Positions 16,517 to 25,326 of a stretch of DNA of 35,960 nucleotides are shown piece after piece; position 1 is the first letter of the stretch, and every line of letters starts with the position of its first letter. The notes beneath the pieces are model-generated. The model saw only the letters and a list, made by a program, of their open reading frames with translations. It ran no database searches and was not told the origin of the DNA. A program made the position numbers and the translations under genes. This DNA is from a virus, in IMG/VR virus record IMGVR_UViG_3300044630_001302, positions 1 through 35,960 of that record; one strand, written 5' to 3'.

Positions 16517-17248
16517 CGTGGTGTTCAAATTACTCGCTAGGTAATTCCGTCAATATATTTAGCTTGGCAAATTCACCTTGTATCTCTATAGCTAATTTAT
16601 CATAAGCAATTGCAGCTTCTAGTTCCGAATCAAATTGGCCAATATAATGGCGCACATTTTCATATCGTATTGAAGCTTTCCAAATACTTTTAACAGAGTC
16701 GTACCATACTCCTTTATATTTACTGGTACCGTTTATTTGTCGACCCTTATTATACTGATTTTCTAAAGCTGTAGCTAATCTTAAGTTTTCGATATGATTA
16801 TTAAGACGGTTTCCGTCACAGTGATCTATAAATAAATCATCAGGGACTTCCTTATTAGTGAGTAGATACCATATTACTCTGTGTATATAGTAATATTTCC
16901 CATCAACTCTCATTCGTCTATAACCATCCTCAGAAATATAACCGGATTCCATATCTTTTCTAACAGAACCTCTAGAAATACGATTATATAATTTACCATC
17001 TTTGTAGTAGAAAAGGGCCTTTAAGCGTTCTATCTTCATTTTTAATCTCTCTAAATATTTAACTACTGCATATTGCTATGCAGGCCAGACTATATCTTAC
17101 TTTCCATGTCTCTGCGCTTCGAGCACGCTTGTGCCCTACATAATAGTCGTTGCACTACCCTAATACTTGGCATTCCATGCCGGATAGCTCAGGATTGTCC
17201 CATAGGGAGATCCCCTGAATTCACAGAGTTTTATAACGGCCAATTCCA
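16517..17248 (-). ncRNA. Group I intron, td-like (IA2)
   Basis: The 732-bp insert has the elements of the phage T4 td intron in order. P1: the exon end UAACGGU pairs with GCCGUUA starting 8 bases into the intron, with the required U-G pair at the splice site. Next come GACAATCCTGAGCTA (17199-17185, P4/P5 region), CAACGACTAT (P7 5' strand, 17152-17143), a GGGCAC/GTGCTC stem (P8), and AAGATATAGTCT (17098-17087, P7 3' strand), where GACTAT pairs with ATAGTC. A CTGCATA/TATGCAG hairpin (17083-17066) follows, as in td. The last base is G. Predicted splicing keeps the frame. The endonuclease gene lies 3' of the core. Confidence 0.9.
16530..17039 (-). CDS. Intron-encoded HNH-AP2 homing endonuclease
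   Basis: The 169-residue protein has an N-terminal domain, an HNH core at about residues 50-90 (YYYIHRVIWYLL, then FIDHCDGNRLNNHIENLR with His73, Asn81 and Asn85), and a C-terminal AP2 DNA-binding domain at about 107-161 (SKYKGVWYD, W120, IGQFDSELEAAIAYD). This is a common free-standing or intron-borne homing endonuclease layout. It would cut intron-less polymerase genes near the insertion site so the intron spreads by repair. GAGAGATTAAAA precedes the ATG at 17039. The stop codon lies 13 bases before the 3' splice site, so translation through the gene could disturb intron folding and compete with splicing. Confidence 0.92.
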   Translation of the reverse strand: MKIERLKALFYYKDGKLYNRISRGSVRKDMESGYISEDGYRRMRVDGKYYYIHRVIWYLLTNKEVPDDLFIDHCDGNRLNNHIENLRLATALENQYNKGRQINGTSKYKGVWYDSVKSIWKASIRYENVRHYIGQFDSELEAAIAYDKLAIEIQGEFAKLNILTELPSE

Positions 17249-20200
17249 ACCGTTAACAGCGAATGCCGTTCTTGCTTTGGTTGCGTCTGCAATATCATTG
17301 ATCTTACCTTCTGCATTTACTGTTTGTTCCCACCAGGTGGCTTCTGTTTTCTGAGCTATTTGTAATACGTTATTAACCCAGTTACCATCTTTATCTTTGT
17401 ACGTTAAACGTTCCTCAAAAGATTGGGTAAAGTTTTGTTCAATAATCTTACCATCGAAATTAACCCAAGGGACATTAGTCCAAGACTTAGGTAATTTGTT
17501 TGCTGTAAATATTTCAAAGCCTTTGGATATTACTAATTTTTCGATCGGCTCAATTTTGTATACCTTAAATCCAGTTCTTCTATCATCGGGTGCTTTAACA
17601 CCATAAATCAAATCTGCTAAATTACCATCAGGCTTCCATCCATCAAATCTACGTAAAAATTTTTCGGAAACAGGCTCTCCAGCTTTAATACCAAGTATTT
17701 CACTAACTCTATCTGGTAATGTATAACCTTTACCTTTAACGCCTAATACGCCAGTTTTAATAATGCTCGTCCAATCCAGTTTAGATTGTGAGGGTTTAGC
17801 ATTCTTAAGAAAATCTTCAGCTAGTCTTCCAAAGAACTTTGTGAAGTCTTTCAGAATAGGAACTTGCTCACCAAGATGTTCAGACATTAATTTAGCTATG
17901 GCTTGGAAATCTGCTGGAGTAACAACTCGATCATATTGATGTGACATCTTTTCAACCAGATCTTTTGTCTTAGGATCTAAGAAGTATAATGCTTCCATTA
18001 TGTCATCACCTGGCTCTTGACCTTTATTAAAGATATCACGAACATTTGCTCTTAACTGTTTCAATTCTTCAGCTGTTTCAGGGTCGAACTTTTCGTACCT
18101 AGCAGCTCTAGCTGAGATTTCACTTAATACTGTATCACGGTCACTCGCCTTGACAACTAATGTATTACCTTGTTTTTCTAAAACCTTAGCGAGCTTTCCT
18201 TCTACGTTAAGAATCCCAGTTCTCTCACCAGCGCCATAGAACGTTACCATATTCTGAGCTTTAGCGGCTTTACGTAAGTCCTTCTCGTTTAAGCCTAACT
18301 TTTGATTAAGCACTTTAAACCGAGGGTCATTATATGTAGCGGCAGCGATCTCATCGTATAGCCTACGTTTTTGACTTGTTGGCACTACATTAGATAACTC
18401 TGCTAATTGTTTATTCTTAGTTGTCAATGCAATAATCTGAGCACCTGATGATGAAGCATCTTGTTCCAAAGCCAAGGCTGTCTTGTAATCTGCCATTGTG
18501 CCACCGGCTTTAAGATGATTATCTATCTTAGCTGCTTCCATAGCAAATCTCATAAATTTGCCAAGCTCTTCGCCTTCAACTAGTTGTACCATTTCAGACT
18601 CTAATATAGCACGAATGTCATTAGGTTTCCCACGTAACATTTTATTACCGAGATCAACTAAATCAGGCCATAATTTATCAGCAATCTTTTGTCTACCTGT
18701 AAACGATAACGAATTATATCTCCCTTCGAATGTATCATTTAAGCCACCCATAAAGGCACCTATTTGGTCTCGAAAGTTTCTATATCCTGATTCTCCAAGT
18801 ATTTTGGACTGTTCGGTATTGAGGAAGGGTCTAAAAGACTCGCCGCTCTGAGGGCTGATAAGACCACGATCGTAAATACGGGCACGATGGTCAACAAAAG
18901 CGTGATTACTAAAACTAGTGCCTTTTGATCTGAGCCAGGCCATCGATTTGAAGCGTTCATAAGCGTCTCCTCTAGAAGAGATATAATGTTTATACTCATT
19001 GAGTTCATTATACTTTTTAGCATCACCTCTGTCATCTTCGAAATATAAAAGCTTCTGAGTGAAGTCATAGAAATCATCATCTATTTTATATTTAGATTTA
19101 GAGGCCCAGTTTAACGCATCAGCTAAGTTCTTATCAACCAAGGCTTCAGGAAAGTCTCCAAAACTATTAGTAGAGGTGATAGGTATTCGAGTATCTTCTA
19201 AACCGAAGACACCGTTATCAATAAAATACGTTTTGTAACCCTCGCGGAATACTAGCTTATTCTTCTCCGTTGTAACACCGACACGTAGGCCGACATCCAC
19301 TTTCCTTGTGAGCTGCGCATACTCTTGTACACGAGGGTCAGTAACACGTATATTATATGATAAGGTGTCATAATAAGGGCCGAATAACTGATTGCTTAAA
19401 CGGCTTTTCATACGTCTTTTTTGAACACCAAATGTCTCAACTTCAAAAAACTTACTTACATTTTTTGCTTCAAGTAACTTCATCCCTGTATTATACCACT
19501 CTTTACGACTCCCGTTGAGATTCGCTAAGTTGTGTAAATCTCTTCCCAATGCAACAGCAAACTGATCTCTATCTGGCATATCTGCCATACTAAGTCTATT
19601 AGCGAATTTCAAATAAAATTGTTGTAAGCTGGATTCGCTGATACGCGGTTTACCATTAGGTAATCTTTTTAATTTAAGAGGAATCTTATAATCAAAAGTA
19701 TTACGAAGTTCTCTTGCAATCTTAGGCGCTGTTTGATCTTCCCATCTGTTCTTAGCTCTTATATTATCTAGAAAGTTATCATGGAGATCTTGTAGTTGTG
19801 TGGAGCCTAAAACAGGGTCAATATAGTTATCTTGTTTAAGTTTCTTTAATACATCAGTATCTCTTCTAATCTGTGTTTCAATAGAGTCAGATACGTTCAT
19901 TACATCAAATTTTATTTGACCTTGAACAACACCTTTAAAATTACCCCATTGTTCACCGTTCTTTCTGAAACGAGTAAAAATGATTCTTAAGTTATCCGAT
20001 ACAACAGCACGTTCGTTAGCACCCATCTTTTCATCTAAGCTACCGATGAACGTCTCAATATAATGTTTATCCTCCGGTTTCAAATCCGTACTTTCTCTCA
20101 CGAGTTTGAGGTTATTATTGAGCACTGATATATTAGGCTGGTAAAGACGGGTATCTTCATAACGCCCTGTTACAGGATTGAAAACTGTTTGTTCTTCTGT

Positions 20201-21490
20201 TGGCAATTTTGTCAAGACTCTATTCTTAGTAGCTTTCTTATTGTGTAATAAAGTCCCACGATAATTGGTTAAACTTAGAGTACCATCTAATTCACCAGCT
20301 TGTAATAAGTAGTAATCACGAAGTGTATTCGTGAGTTTATTGTCATTAAGGAAGTCTTCAGGCTTTGTAGCCGTTAATTGCATTGCATCAAGCTTAGCTT
20401 TAGCGTTAGCAAACTTCTGAGTGTCATTTGGAAGTGTATATGTCGAATCAGTCATCTTACGAAGCTCATTAATACCTATGGTATTACCTTCTGCATTAGT
20501 AAATCTATCTAATGTGACTTGTTGGCTATCGAACATCTGTACTTTTTTATAATCGCCTAAATGTCTTAATTTAACATCTTGTGGCTGACGTAATAACCAA
20601 TCATTATAAGACTCACGCATTGGAGTATTACCATCATAAAAGGCTTTCTGCTCTTTAGTTAAGTTTTCTAAGTTTCGTTTACGTATTTGGGCAACACCTT
20701 CCATCTTAGACATATCATCCCAAGATTTAAACACAGGGACTGTAGTAGATCTACAATGCCAATGTGCAGGCGGTAAGTGTTCTGTATCTGACATATCGTA
20801 TATATGTCCGTCTCTATGAGCGCACAATGACGATGTACGAGCATCCAATACAGCTACATATTGCCAACCTTGTAAAGCTTTTTCGTTGGCTTTATAAACA
20901 GCATGATCAGCTTGTGCTGATACCGATGTAATAGATGTGATGACTAATGCTTTTGATTGCATTCTAGTGATATCATGTATATGACCCTTGCGAACCATCA
21001 AAGCTATTTCATCAGGTGATTTACCATCTGCCATACCTTTTCTTATAAGTGCTTCTAACCGAATACGTTCATTCTTAGCTATACCACCCCACCCTTGCTC
21101 CATTGTTTGGTTAGCATGTAATGGATTTTGTAAAGCAATCTCTTCCGAGATGATGTTCTTTGGGCGCTCCGTACGCCAGATTTTACCCATAGCTGTTTCG
21201 ACATTTTGATAAGCATAAGAGATTTGATCAGCTGTTAACGCAAGTAAATCTTTCTTTACAGAATTATTAATACTTTTATACGTTGTTCTAAGTTCTTTAT
21301 CTACTGCTTCTCTTAATCTATCAAACCCTTGTGAAGATAATTCAGCATCCTTCACAAGCTTGTCTATTTTAACTACATGACCGTCAATAATTAAATCAAC
21401 CTTGCCTGAAACTCTTCTTTCATATAATCGAATCATTGCTGCGCGGTCAAGTACCTTATCATATATTTGTGTATTACTATTGACGGCCAT
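17249..21490 (-). CDS. MuF-RNA polymerase fusion, exon 1 (MuF domain, polymerase motifs A and B)
   Basis: These 1414 codons, joined to 16516-16124, give a 1545-residue protein. Residues about 150-250 are a MuF head-morphogenesis domain: LDARTSSLC (215-223), DG (227-228) and PPAHWHCRS ending near Cys246. The C-terminal two thirds is a single-subunit T7-family RNA polymerase: DHRARIY at 867-873 (T7 DWRGRVY), motif A with Asp1011 in LEQDASSSGAQ (T7 FDGSCSGIQ), and motif B with Arg1073, Lys1077, Tyr1085 and Gly1086 (T7 R627, K631, Y639, G640, same K-to-Y spacing). The frame ends five codons into the intron (TAA at 17233-17231). The portal and a glycine-zipper gene lie upstream. Residues 260-850 are not assigned. 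A virion-packaged, ejected polymerase is the likely role. Confidence 0.9.
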
Positions 21491-21493
21491 TTG

Positions 21494-21997
21494 TTATCCT
21501 TTATTTTTATATTTACTTTTACCACTACCAATTGCTCTTGCGCCCAAGCGTGATGCACCGTAATGCAACGCGCCACCTACTGCGGCACCTGCAAGTGCGC
21601 CACCTATGCCACCCACAGCAGCCCCACGTGCGCCACCCATGGCAGTCCCCACCAAAGCACCTTGGAAGCCCGTGACGATGCCTAGCGTGCCACCTCCAAC
21701 GATTGCACTGGATTTTCTGGCTCTAGCAATCACTTTCTCACCACCAGCTTGATTGGCTGTACCGAATGATAGATTGGCTTTGTTACCTGCAATAGCACCG
21801 GCTGCAAAAGAACCTACTGGTCCAAATAAAGCACCAATAGCACCGACTTTAGCACCGCCTGTACTGAATGGACCAGTTACCTTAGCTGGGGTCGCTTTAT
21901 GAGCATGTGCTAATGCGCCACCGCCACCGATGGCATGATGTGAGCCTTTAGCATTCTGATTACCTTTTAAAGCTGTACTTAATCTAAAATTTTTCAT
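21494..21997 (-). CDS. Glycine-zipper membrane-active protein, probable virion component
   Basis: A 167-residue protein rich in Gly and Ala. The N-terminus has LKGNQNAKGSHH, a motif seen in small phage proteins near the portal. Residues about 45-75 (GAIGALFGPVGSFAAGAIAG) and 95-150 hold GxxxG glycine-zipper segments (GGARGAAVGGIGGALAGAAV), able to insert into membranes. The tail is basic (SGKSKYKNKG). The start overlaps the portal stop as ATGA, and its stop lies within the ribosome-binding region of the polymerase fusion, so the three genes are tightly coupled. I infer that it is packaged in the head and may help the polymerase or DNA cross the inner membrane. The local DNA is more GC-rich than its surroundings, as expected from Gly/Ala codons. 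Confidence 0.65.
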   Translation of the reverse strand: MKNFRLSTALKGNQNAKGSHHAIGGGGALAHAHKATPAKVTGPFSTGGAKVGAIGALFGPVGSFAAGAIAGNKANLSFGTANQAGGEKVIARARKSSAIVGGGTLGIVTGFQGALVGTAMGGARGAAVGGIGGALAGAAVGGALHYGASRLGARAIGSGKSKYKNKG

Positions 21998-23607
21998 TTT
22001 GGGTTACCTGTATTGGGAGGTGTGTTAGATGCAGCACCTGCTGCAGCCGCTTTATCTACTTCCATTGCGTAATTGTCATTGTATTGTGTCGCTGCAGGGA
22101 CTACTAAAGCATCTTGATTAATTTCTTTCTGAGCTTCTTCATCATCATATTCAGGATCTAGAATATCATTACCTTTCAGCATTTGTAACCAGACTGAGCG
22201 TGGTATTAAACCGCCTTGATACCAAGTCGTAATTAAGCTTAACCAGTCAGCGCCTAGTGGAACTGGGTCAAAGTCTGCCGATAATTCGAAATGAATATCA
22301 CAAGCTTTAACATCAGTATCATATCTCCAATTAACCATTAAACAAAGTATTTGTTTCATTGTATTAGAGATCTTAGTACTCAATACAGCCAACTGAGCTG
22401 TCTGAGAAGCATTACGAATTTCTAACGCAATACCTGATTGCTCATTTTCTGTTGTGAGCATCCTAATACCGAGTTTAGCCATTTCATCAATAGTAGATTC
22501 AATAGCTCTTTGCATATCTTGTAATGCTGCAGTAGGTGTTTCTAATACAGTAGCTGTATCACCTTGTCTTAAACGTAACCAAGAACCTAACCCTGAAGAT
22601 ACAATATCATCAAAGTCTTCGTCTCCCATATCCGACATAATAACAGGTGTATAAGTAGATGCACCATATAATAAATGATTACGTCTACTGATTTTATTAT
22701 AGAGACTAACTTCTTTATCTACAATAGGCATTAATACAGGCGTTAGCGGAATAATATTACCATTAAGTGGCCAAGCAGGGATATGTGTAAGTTTCTCACC
22801 ATTAGCAAGAATCCTATCTAAAGTATCTACAAGAATAAATGCACCTGAAGGTAATAGCTGATTATTCTTATTACCTGCTTCGCCTACTCTTAATGTTTGA
22901 TCGCCATCGTCTTGAATAGAGCCTTGATAAATACGAATTTGGTATTCACCGTTGTCATCTAGTTCATGTACCCAAACTGTGGGTACTCTTCTCGCATGAA
23001 ACTCATTGATTGTGTAATCATCAGCAAAACCTTTTACGATTACTCGTTTTAAAATAGTTTTACCAAACATATCAGTGGCTGTTGACCAGTTAATAATTGT
23101 TTCTGCTTTCTGTAAAATTGGGTAAGGTTTAATCTTGTCTTTAGTTTCTTTATCTAGACTTTCGGCATTAGGGACATTAGGGTAATCCACAAACACCCAT
23201 GCACGTGATGTTTGAATTTCTTCCCAAATGATTTCATCTAAAAATGAAACTAAAGTACAGTCGTCACGTCCGATATTGTTGACTAGCCAATCTTTAGCAT
23301 CTTCTGGTACACCATCAGGTAATGTTAGAGTAGGTGGCTTTCTTAATAAACCGCCAACAATCATTTTAGCGAATTGAGAGGTAATACCCGGTAACTCAGC
23401 TTCTGCCCTATAAAAGTCGTATTGACTTGAAGACATTGAAGGTGAAAATGGGATTAATAGATTAGATAATCTGGCTAAATCAATATGGGCGTCTAATTCT
23501 TTTACTGCGCGTTCCCCATTACAAACAGCTCGGCTTTTGGCCCATGAGGATGCTAAATACATATACGCTTGACAAGGGTCTGCGACTGTTTTAATGGTTC
23601 CTGTCAT
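21994..23607 (-). CDS. Portal protein (DUF4055 type)
   Basis: The 537-residue protein resembles the DUF4055 portal family: an N-terminal helical part with SSSQYDFYRAEAELPG and VGGLLRKPPTLTLP (about residues 83-96), a wing region, and a C-terminal crown ending in an Ala/Pro/Asn-rich tail. Portals form the dodecameric ring through which DNA enters and leaves the head. DUF4055 portals are usually followed by a MuF protein, as here after one small gene. AGAGATTAAA precedes the ATG. The length is slightly above the family norm because of the tail (residues about 490-537). Confidence 0.85.
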   Translation of the reverse strand: MTGTIKTVADPCQAYMYLASSWAKSRAVCNGERAVKELDAHIDLARLSNLLIPFSPSMSSSQYDFYRAEAELPGITSQFAKMIVGGLLRKPPTLTLPDGVPEDAKDWLVNNIGRDDCTLVSFLDEIIWEEIQTSRAWVFVDYPNVPNAESLDKETKDKIKPYPILQKAETIINWSTATDMFGKTILKRVIVKGFADDYTINEFHARRVPTVWVHELDDNGEYQIRIYQGSIQDDGDQTLRVGEAGNKNNQLLPSGAFILVDTLDRILANGEKLTHIPAWPLNGNIIPLTPVLMPIVDKEVSLYNKISRRNHLLYGASTYTPVIMSDMGDEDFDDIVSSGLGSWLRLRQGDTATVLETPTAALQDMQRAIESTIDEMAKLGIRMLTTENEQSGIALEIRNASQTAQLAVLSTKISNTMKQILCLMVNWRYDTDVKACDIHFELSADFDPVPLGADWLSLITTWYQGGLIPRSVWLQMLKGNDILDPEYDDEEAQKEINQDALVVPAATQYNDNYAMEVDKAAAAGAASNTPPNTGNPK

Positions 23608-23608
23608 T

Positions 23609-23794
23609 TTAATCTCTCAAAGCAATATTAAACTCTTCGATAGCGCCTTCAAATACTTGACCGTCAATTCTGTTAACTGCAATAATAGTATCGTCTTCGT
23701 TAGCGATAATATTCCAATTAGATTGAATTTTATCATCAAGTACTACAGCCTTAGCTGCAACTGGAACTTTGGGTATTTCTTTTAACTCGGCCAT
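23609..23794 (-). CDS. 61-residue protein of unknown function
   Basis: A small acidic protein (MAELKEIPKVPVAAKAVVLDD...) with a beta-rich second half (TIIAVNRIDGQVFEGAIEEF). TAGGAAATTAAA precedes the ATG, the same ribosome-binding pattern as at 11365. It sits between endolysin and portal genes, one base from the portal ATG. Small proteins of this kind often occur before phage portal genes, but I cannot assign a function. Confidence 0.7.
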   Translation of the reverse strand: MAELKEIPKVPVAAKAVVLDDKIQSNWNIIANEDDTIIAVNRIDGQVFEGAIEEFNIALRD

Positions 23795-23795
23795 T

Positions 23796-24248
23796 TTAAT
23801 TTCCTAAAAACATGTTCATTTCAGCGGTACGGCGATTGGTTAAACCTTTAACCACCTTACCATTATCTTTATTCCATCTGAGGAATTGTGCAGCTACTTC
23901 TTTCTTATCTTTCTTACCATTTAATAATTTTAGTAATGTGGAGGTTTTAAAGCCACCTACACCAACATTATATACAAAAGAAACAAGGGCGTCATACTCA
24001 TATTGAGTTAGTGGTACTTTAACGTTAGCATTAACTGCCAATTCAAATTTAGGCAATGTACCTTTTATAAATAATTCTAATGCGCGATCTTTACTAATCT
24101 CGCAATCTTTCATGGTAACTCTTTTACCATCTTCATATTGAATACAACCAATACCGATTGTTGCTACACCGCCACCATCTAAATAAGGCTTTAACTTTAA
24201 GCCTTCACTAGTTTCAATAAACAATACACCCTTAGGGCTGATATCCAT
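23796..24248 (-). CDS. Endolysin, T4-type lysozyme (GH24)
   Basis: This 150-residue muramidase cleaves the MurNAc-GlcNAc bond of peptidoglycan at the end of infection. The catalytic triad has T4 spacing: Glu15 (IETSEGLKLKPYLD), Asp24 and Thr30 (VATIGIG). The later SFVYNVGVGGFKTSTLL (about residues 90-106) and GLTNRRTAEMNMF are also family hallmarks. There is no signal peptide or anchor, so it needs a holin to reach the cell wall. The position next to the portal rather than a lysis cassette is unusual; an alternative is use inside the virion, but the full-length free enzyme favours lysis. GGAG precedes the ATG. Confidence 0.93.
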   Translation of the reverse strand: MDISPKGVLFIETSEGLKLKPYLDGGGVATIGIGCIQYEDGKRVTMKDCEISKDRALELFIKGTLPKFELAVNANVKVPLTQYEYDALVSFVYNVGVGGFKTSTLLKLLNGKKDKKEVAAQFLRWNKDNGKVVKGLTNRRTAEMNMFLGN

Positions 24249-24261
24249 AAAGTCTCCAAGT

Positions 24262-24285
24262 TAGGCCCCCGATTAAGAGGGCCTA
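24262..24285 (-). other. Hairpin upstream of the endolysin gene
   Basis: TAGGCCC and GGGCCTA form a perfect 7-bp stem around a 10-base loop, between the stop of the 55-residue gene and the endolysin ribosome-binding site. There is no T run, so an mRNA-processing or weak attenuator role is more likely than termination. Confidence 0.45.
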
Positions 24286-24289
24286 TAAA

Positions 24290-24457
24290 TTAGACTGCTG
24301 TGATAGCTGCAACAGCAACACCAACAGCAATTTCTTTTGCTACATCTTGTACATCTGGGTTGCTCACAACTTCTTCCACAACATGTGCGGCATCGTGAAC
24401 ACCATGATCAATAGCTTTACCTGCGTCTTTAAACGCTTTTTCTAAAGCATTCTTCAT
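24290..24457 (-). CDS. 55-residue protein with hydrophobic C-terminus
   Basis: MKNALEKAFKDAGKAIDHGV starts an amphipathic helical protein; residues about 41-55 (AKEIAVGVAVAAITAV) are hydrophobic and could enter a membrane. Its ATG overlaps the stop of the next upstream gene as ATGA (24457-24454). Size, membrane-like end and position before the endolysin make a holin-related role possible, but a single short hydrophobic stretch at the extreme C-terminus is weak evidence. Confidence 0.6.
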   Translation of the reverse strand: MKNALEKAFKDAGKAIDHGVHDAAHVVEEVVSNPDVQDVAKEIAVGVAVAAITAV

Positions 24458-24585
24458 GATACAGCATCCGCGATAGTGTCGATTGTTACATCAACAACTG
24501 TTTCTACGATATCGTGAGGCGCTAAAGGTACAGCTACCTCTACTACTGTTTCTACTGCATCTTTTAAATCGTCTAAAAATGACAT
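24454..24585 (-). CDS. 43-residue acidic protein
   Basis: MSFLDDLKDAVETVVEVAVP... is a very acidic, valine-rich peptide ending TIADAVS. GGGAGAAGAT lies upstream of the ATG, and the stop overlaps the next start (ATGA). Its heptad-like V/D/E pattern resembles its two small neighbours, so the three may have arisen from one another. No function can be assigned. Confidence 0.55.
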   Translation of the reverse strand: MSFLDDLKDAVETVVEVAVPLAPHDIVETVVDVTIDTIADAVS

Positions 24586-24596
24586 ATCTTCTCCCA

Positions 24597-24728
24597 TCAT
24601 ATTGCAGGGCCAATAGGCACTGTATTAAAATTAGTTATAACAACTACAACGGTATCTTCAGGAACAACGGGGTTTACAATGTCTACCACTGTACCTGCAT
24701 TATCAAGAATTTCTTCGATTATATCCAT
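24597..24728 (-). CDS. 43-residue acidic protein
   Basis: MDIIEEILDNAGTVVDIVNP... continues with PEDTVVVVITNF and ends GPAI. Its start overlaps the upstream stop as TAATG (24730-24726), which supports it being translated. It has the same length as the next gene and a similar acidic start. No function is recognised. Confidence 0.55.
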   Translation of the reverse strand: MDIIEEILDNAGTVVDIVNPVVPEDTVVVVITNFNTVPIGPAI

Positions 24729-24982
24729 TATGCACTCGGTTTATACATTTCTGTATCTTTAACATTGGCCATATTTTCACCTTCATTATACCCATATGTA
24801 AACGCATCATGAATATAATCACATAATAATGAATGAAACCAATCTGTATGATCTTTAATTAACTTAATTTTCTCTTCTGGAGTGTAAGCTGCACTTTCTT
24901 GAACTGTGCCAATTTTAACTGCCAGTTTAAGTAATGCTTCTTTTTCTTCAGCAGATAATTTTACTGTATGTACTACTTGCAT
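24728..24982 (-). CDS. 84-residue protein of unknown function
   Basis: A mainly helical, acidic protein (MQVVHTVKLSAEEKEALLKL...) with DWFHSLLCDYIHDAFTYGYN at mid-length. It overlaps the upstream gene by 10 bases; the ribosome-binding site AAGGAG lies inside that gene's final codons. It belongs to a run of small accessory genes before the endolysin and I cannot assign a role. Confidence 0.65.
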   Translation of the reverse strand: MQVVHTVKLSAEEKEALLKLAVKIGTVQESAAYTPEEKIKLIKDHTDWFHSLLCDYIHDAFTYGYNEGENMANVKDTEMYKPSA

Positions 24983-25317
24983 TTGTACTCCTTATATGCC
25001 GCAAAGAATCTACGTGTAATAGCCTGTCCTTCCGTTGTCGAAAAGAATTCAGGAACACACGTTTGATTTTCTGGCACCGATAGCCATTGTTGTTGCTCTT
25101 CAGTCAAGGCAGAGCCTATAGCAGAAAGCATATTAACGCCTTCATTTGCTACAGGTTCTGCTTGTAAACTAGGTGGTTGTAACTTCGCCATCTCTGCCTG
25201 AAGAACTCGCTTCACTGTCTCTTCCACTGACTCTACCCTTTTTAAAGCTTGTGCTTTTACGGGTATCATCTGAGATTGGAGAAGTTCGATCTGTCTCTGG
25301 ATTGCTGACGAGTCCAT
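24973..25317 (-). CDS. 114-residue coiled-coil protein
   Basis: The N-terminal 50 residues (MDSSAIQRQIELLQSQMIPV...) look like a coiled coil, followed by a Pro-rich link and a compact C-terminal part with LTEEQQQWLSVPENQTCVPE and ITRRFFAAYKEY. It follows the 301-residue pilot-like gene by nine bases and may be its partner in the virion. The role is unknown. Confidence 0.65.
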   Translation of the reverse strand: MDSSAIQRQIELLQSQMIPVKAQALKRVESVEETVKRVLQAEMAKLQPPSLQAEPVANEGVNMLSAIGSALTEEQQQWLSVPENQTCVPEFFSTTEGQAITRRFFAAYKEYKCK

Positions 25318-25326
25318 ACTTTGACT

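Noticed and set aside
16121-16528. A stand-alone 135-residue gene starting at TTG 16528
   Set aside because: There is no ribosome-binding site, and from residue 5 on it is the polymerase C-terminus with motif C. It is exon 2 of the split gene.
17231-21490. A complete 1419-residue protein ending at 17231
   Set aside because: The last five codons (WNWPL) and the stop belong to the intron. Without exon 2 the polymerase lacks its catalytic HD.
24666-24678. Partial third copy of the 19-bp repeat (TAAACCCCGTT on the minus strand)
   Set aside because: Only 11 bases match, the palindromic core is missing, and the bases are needed to code for the small protein at 24597-24728.
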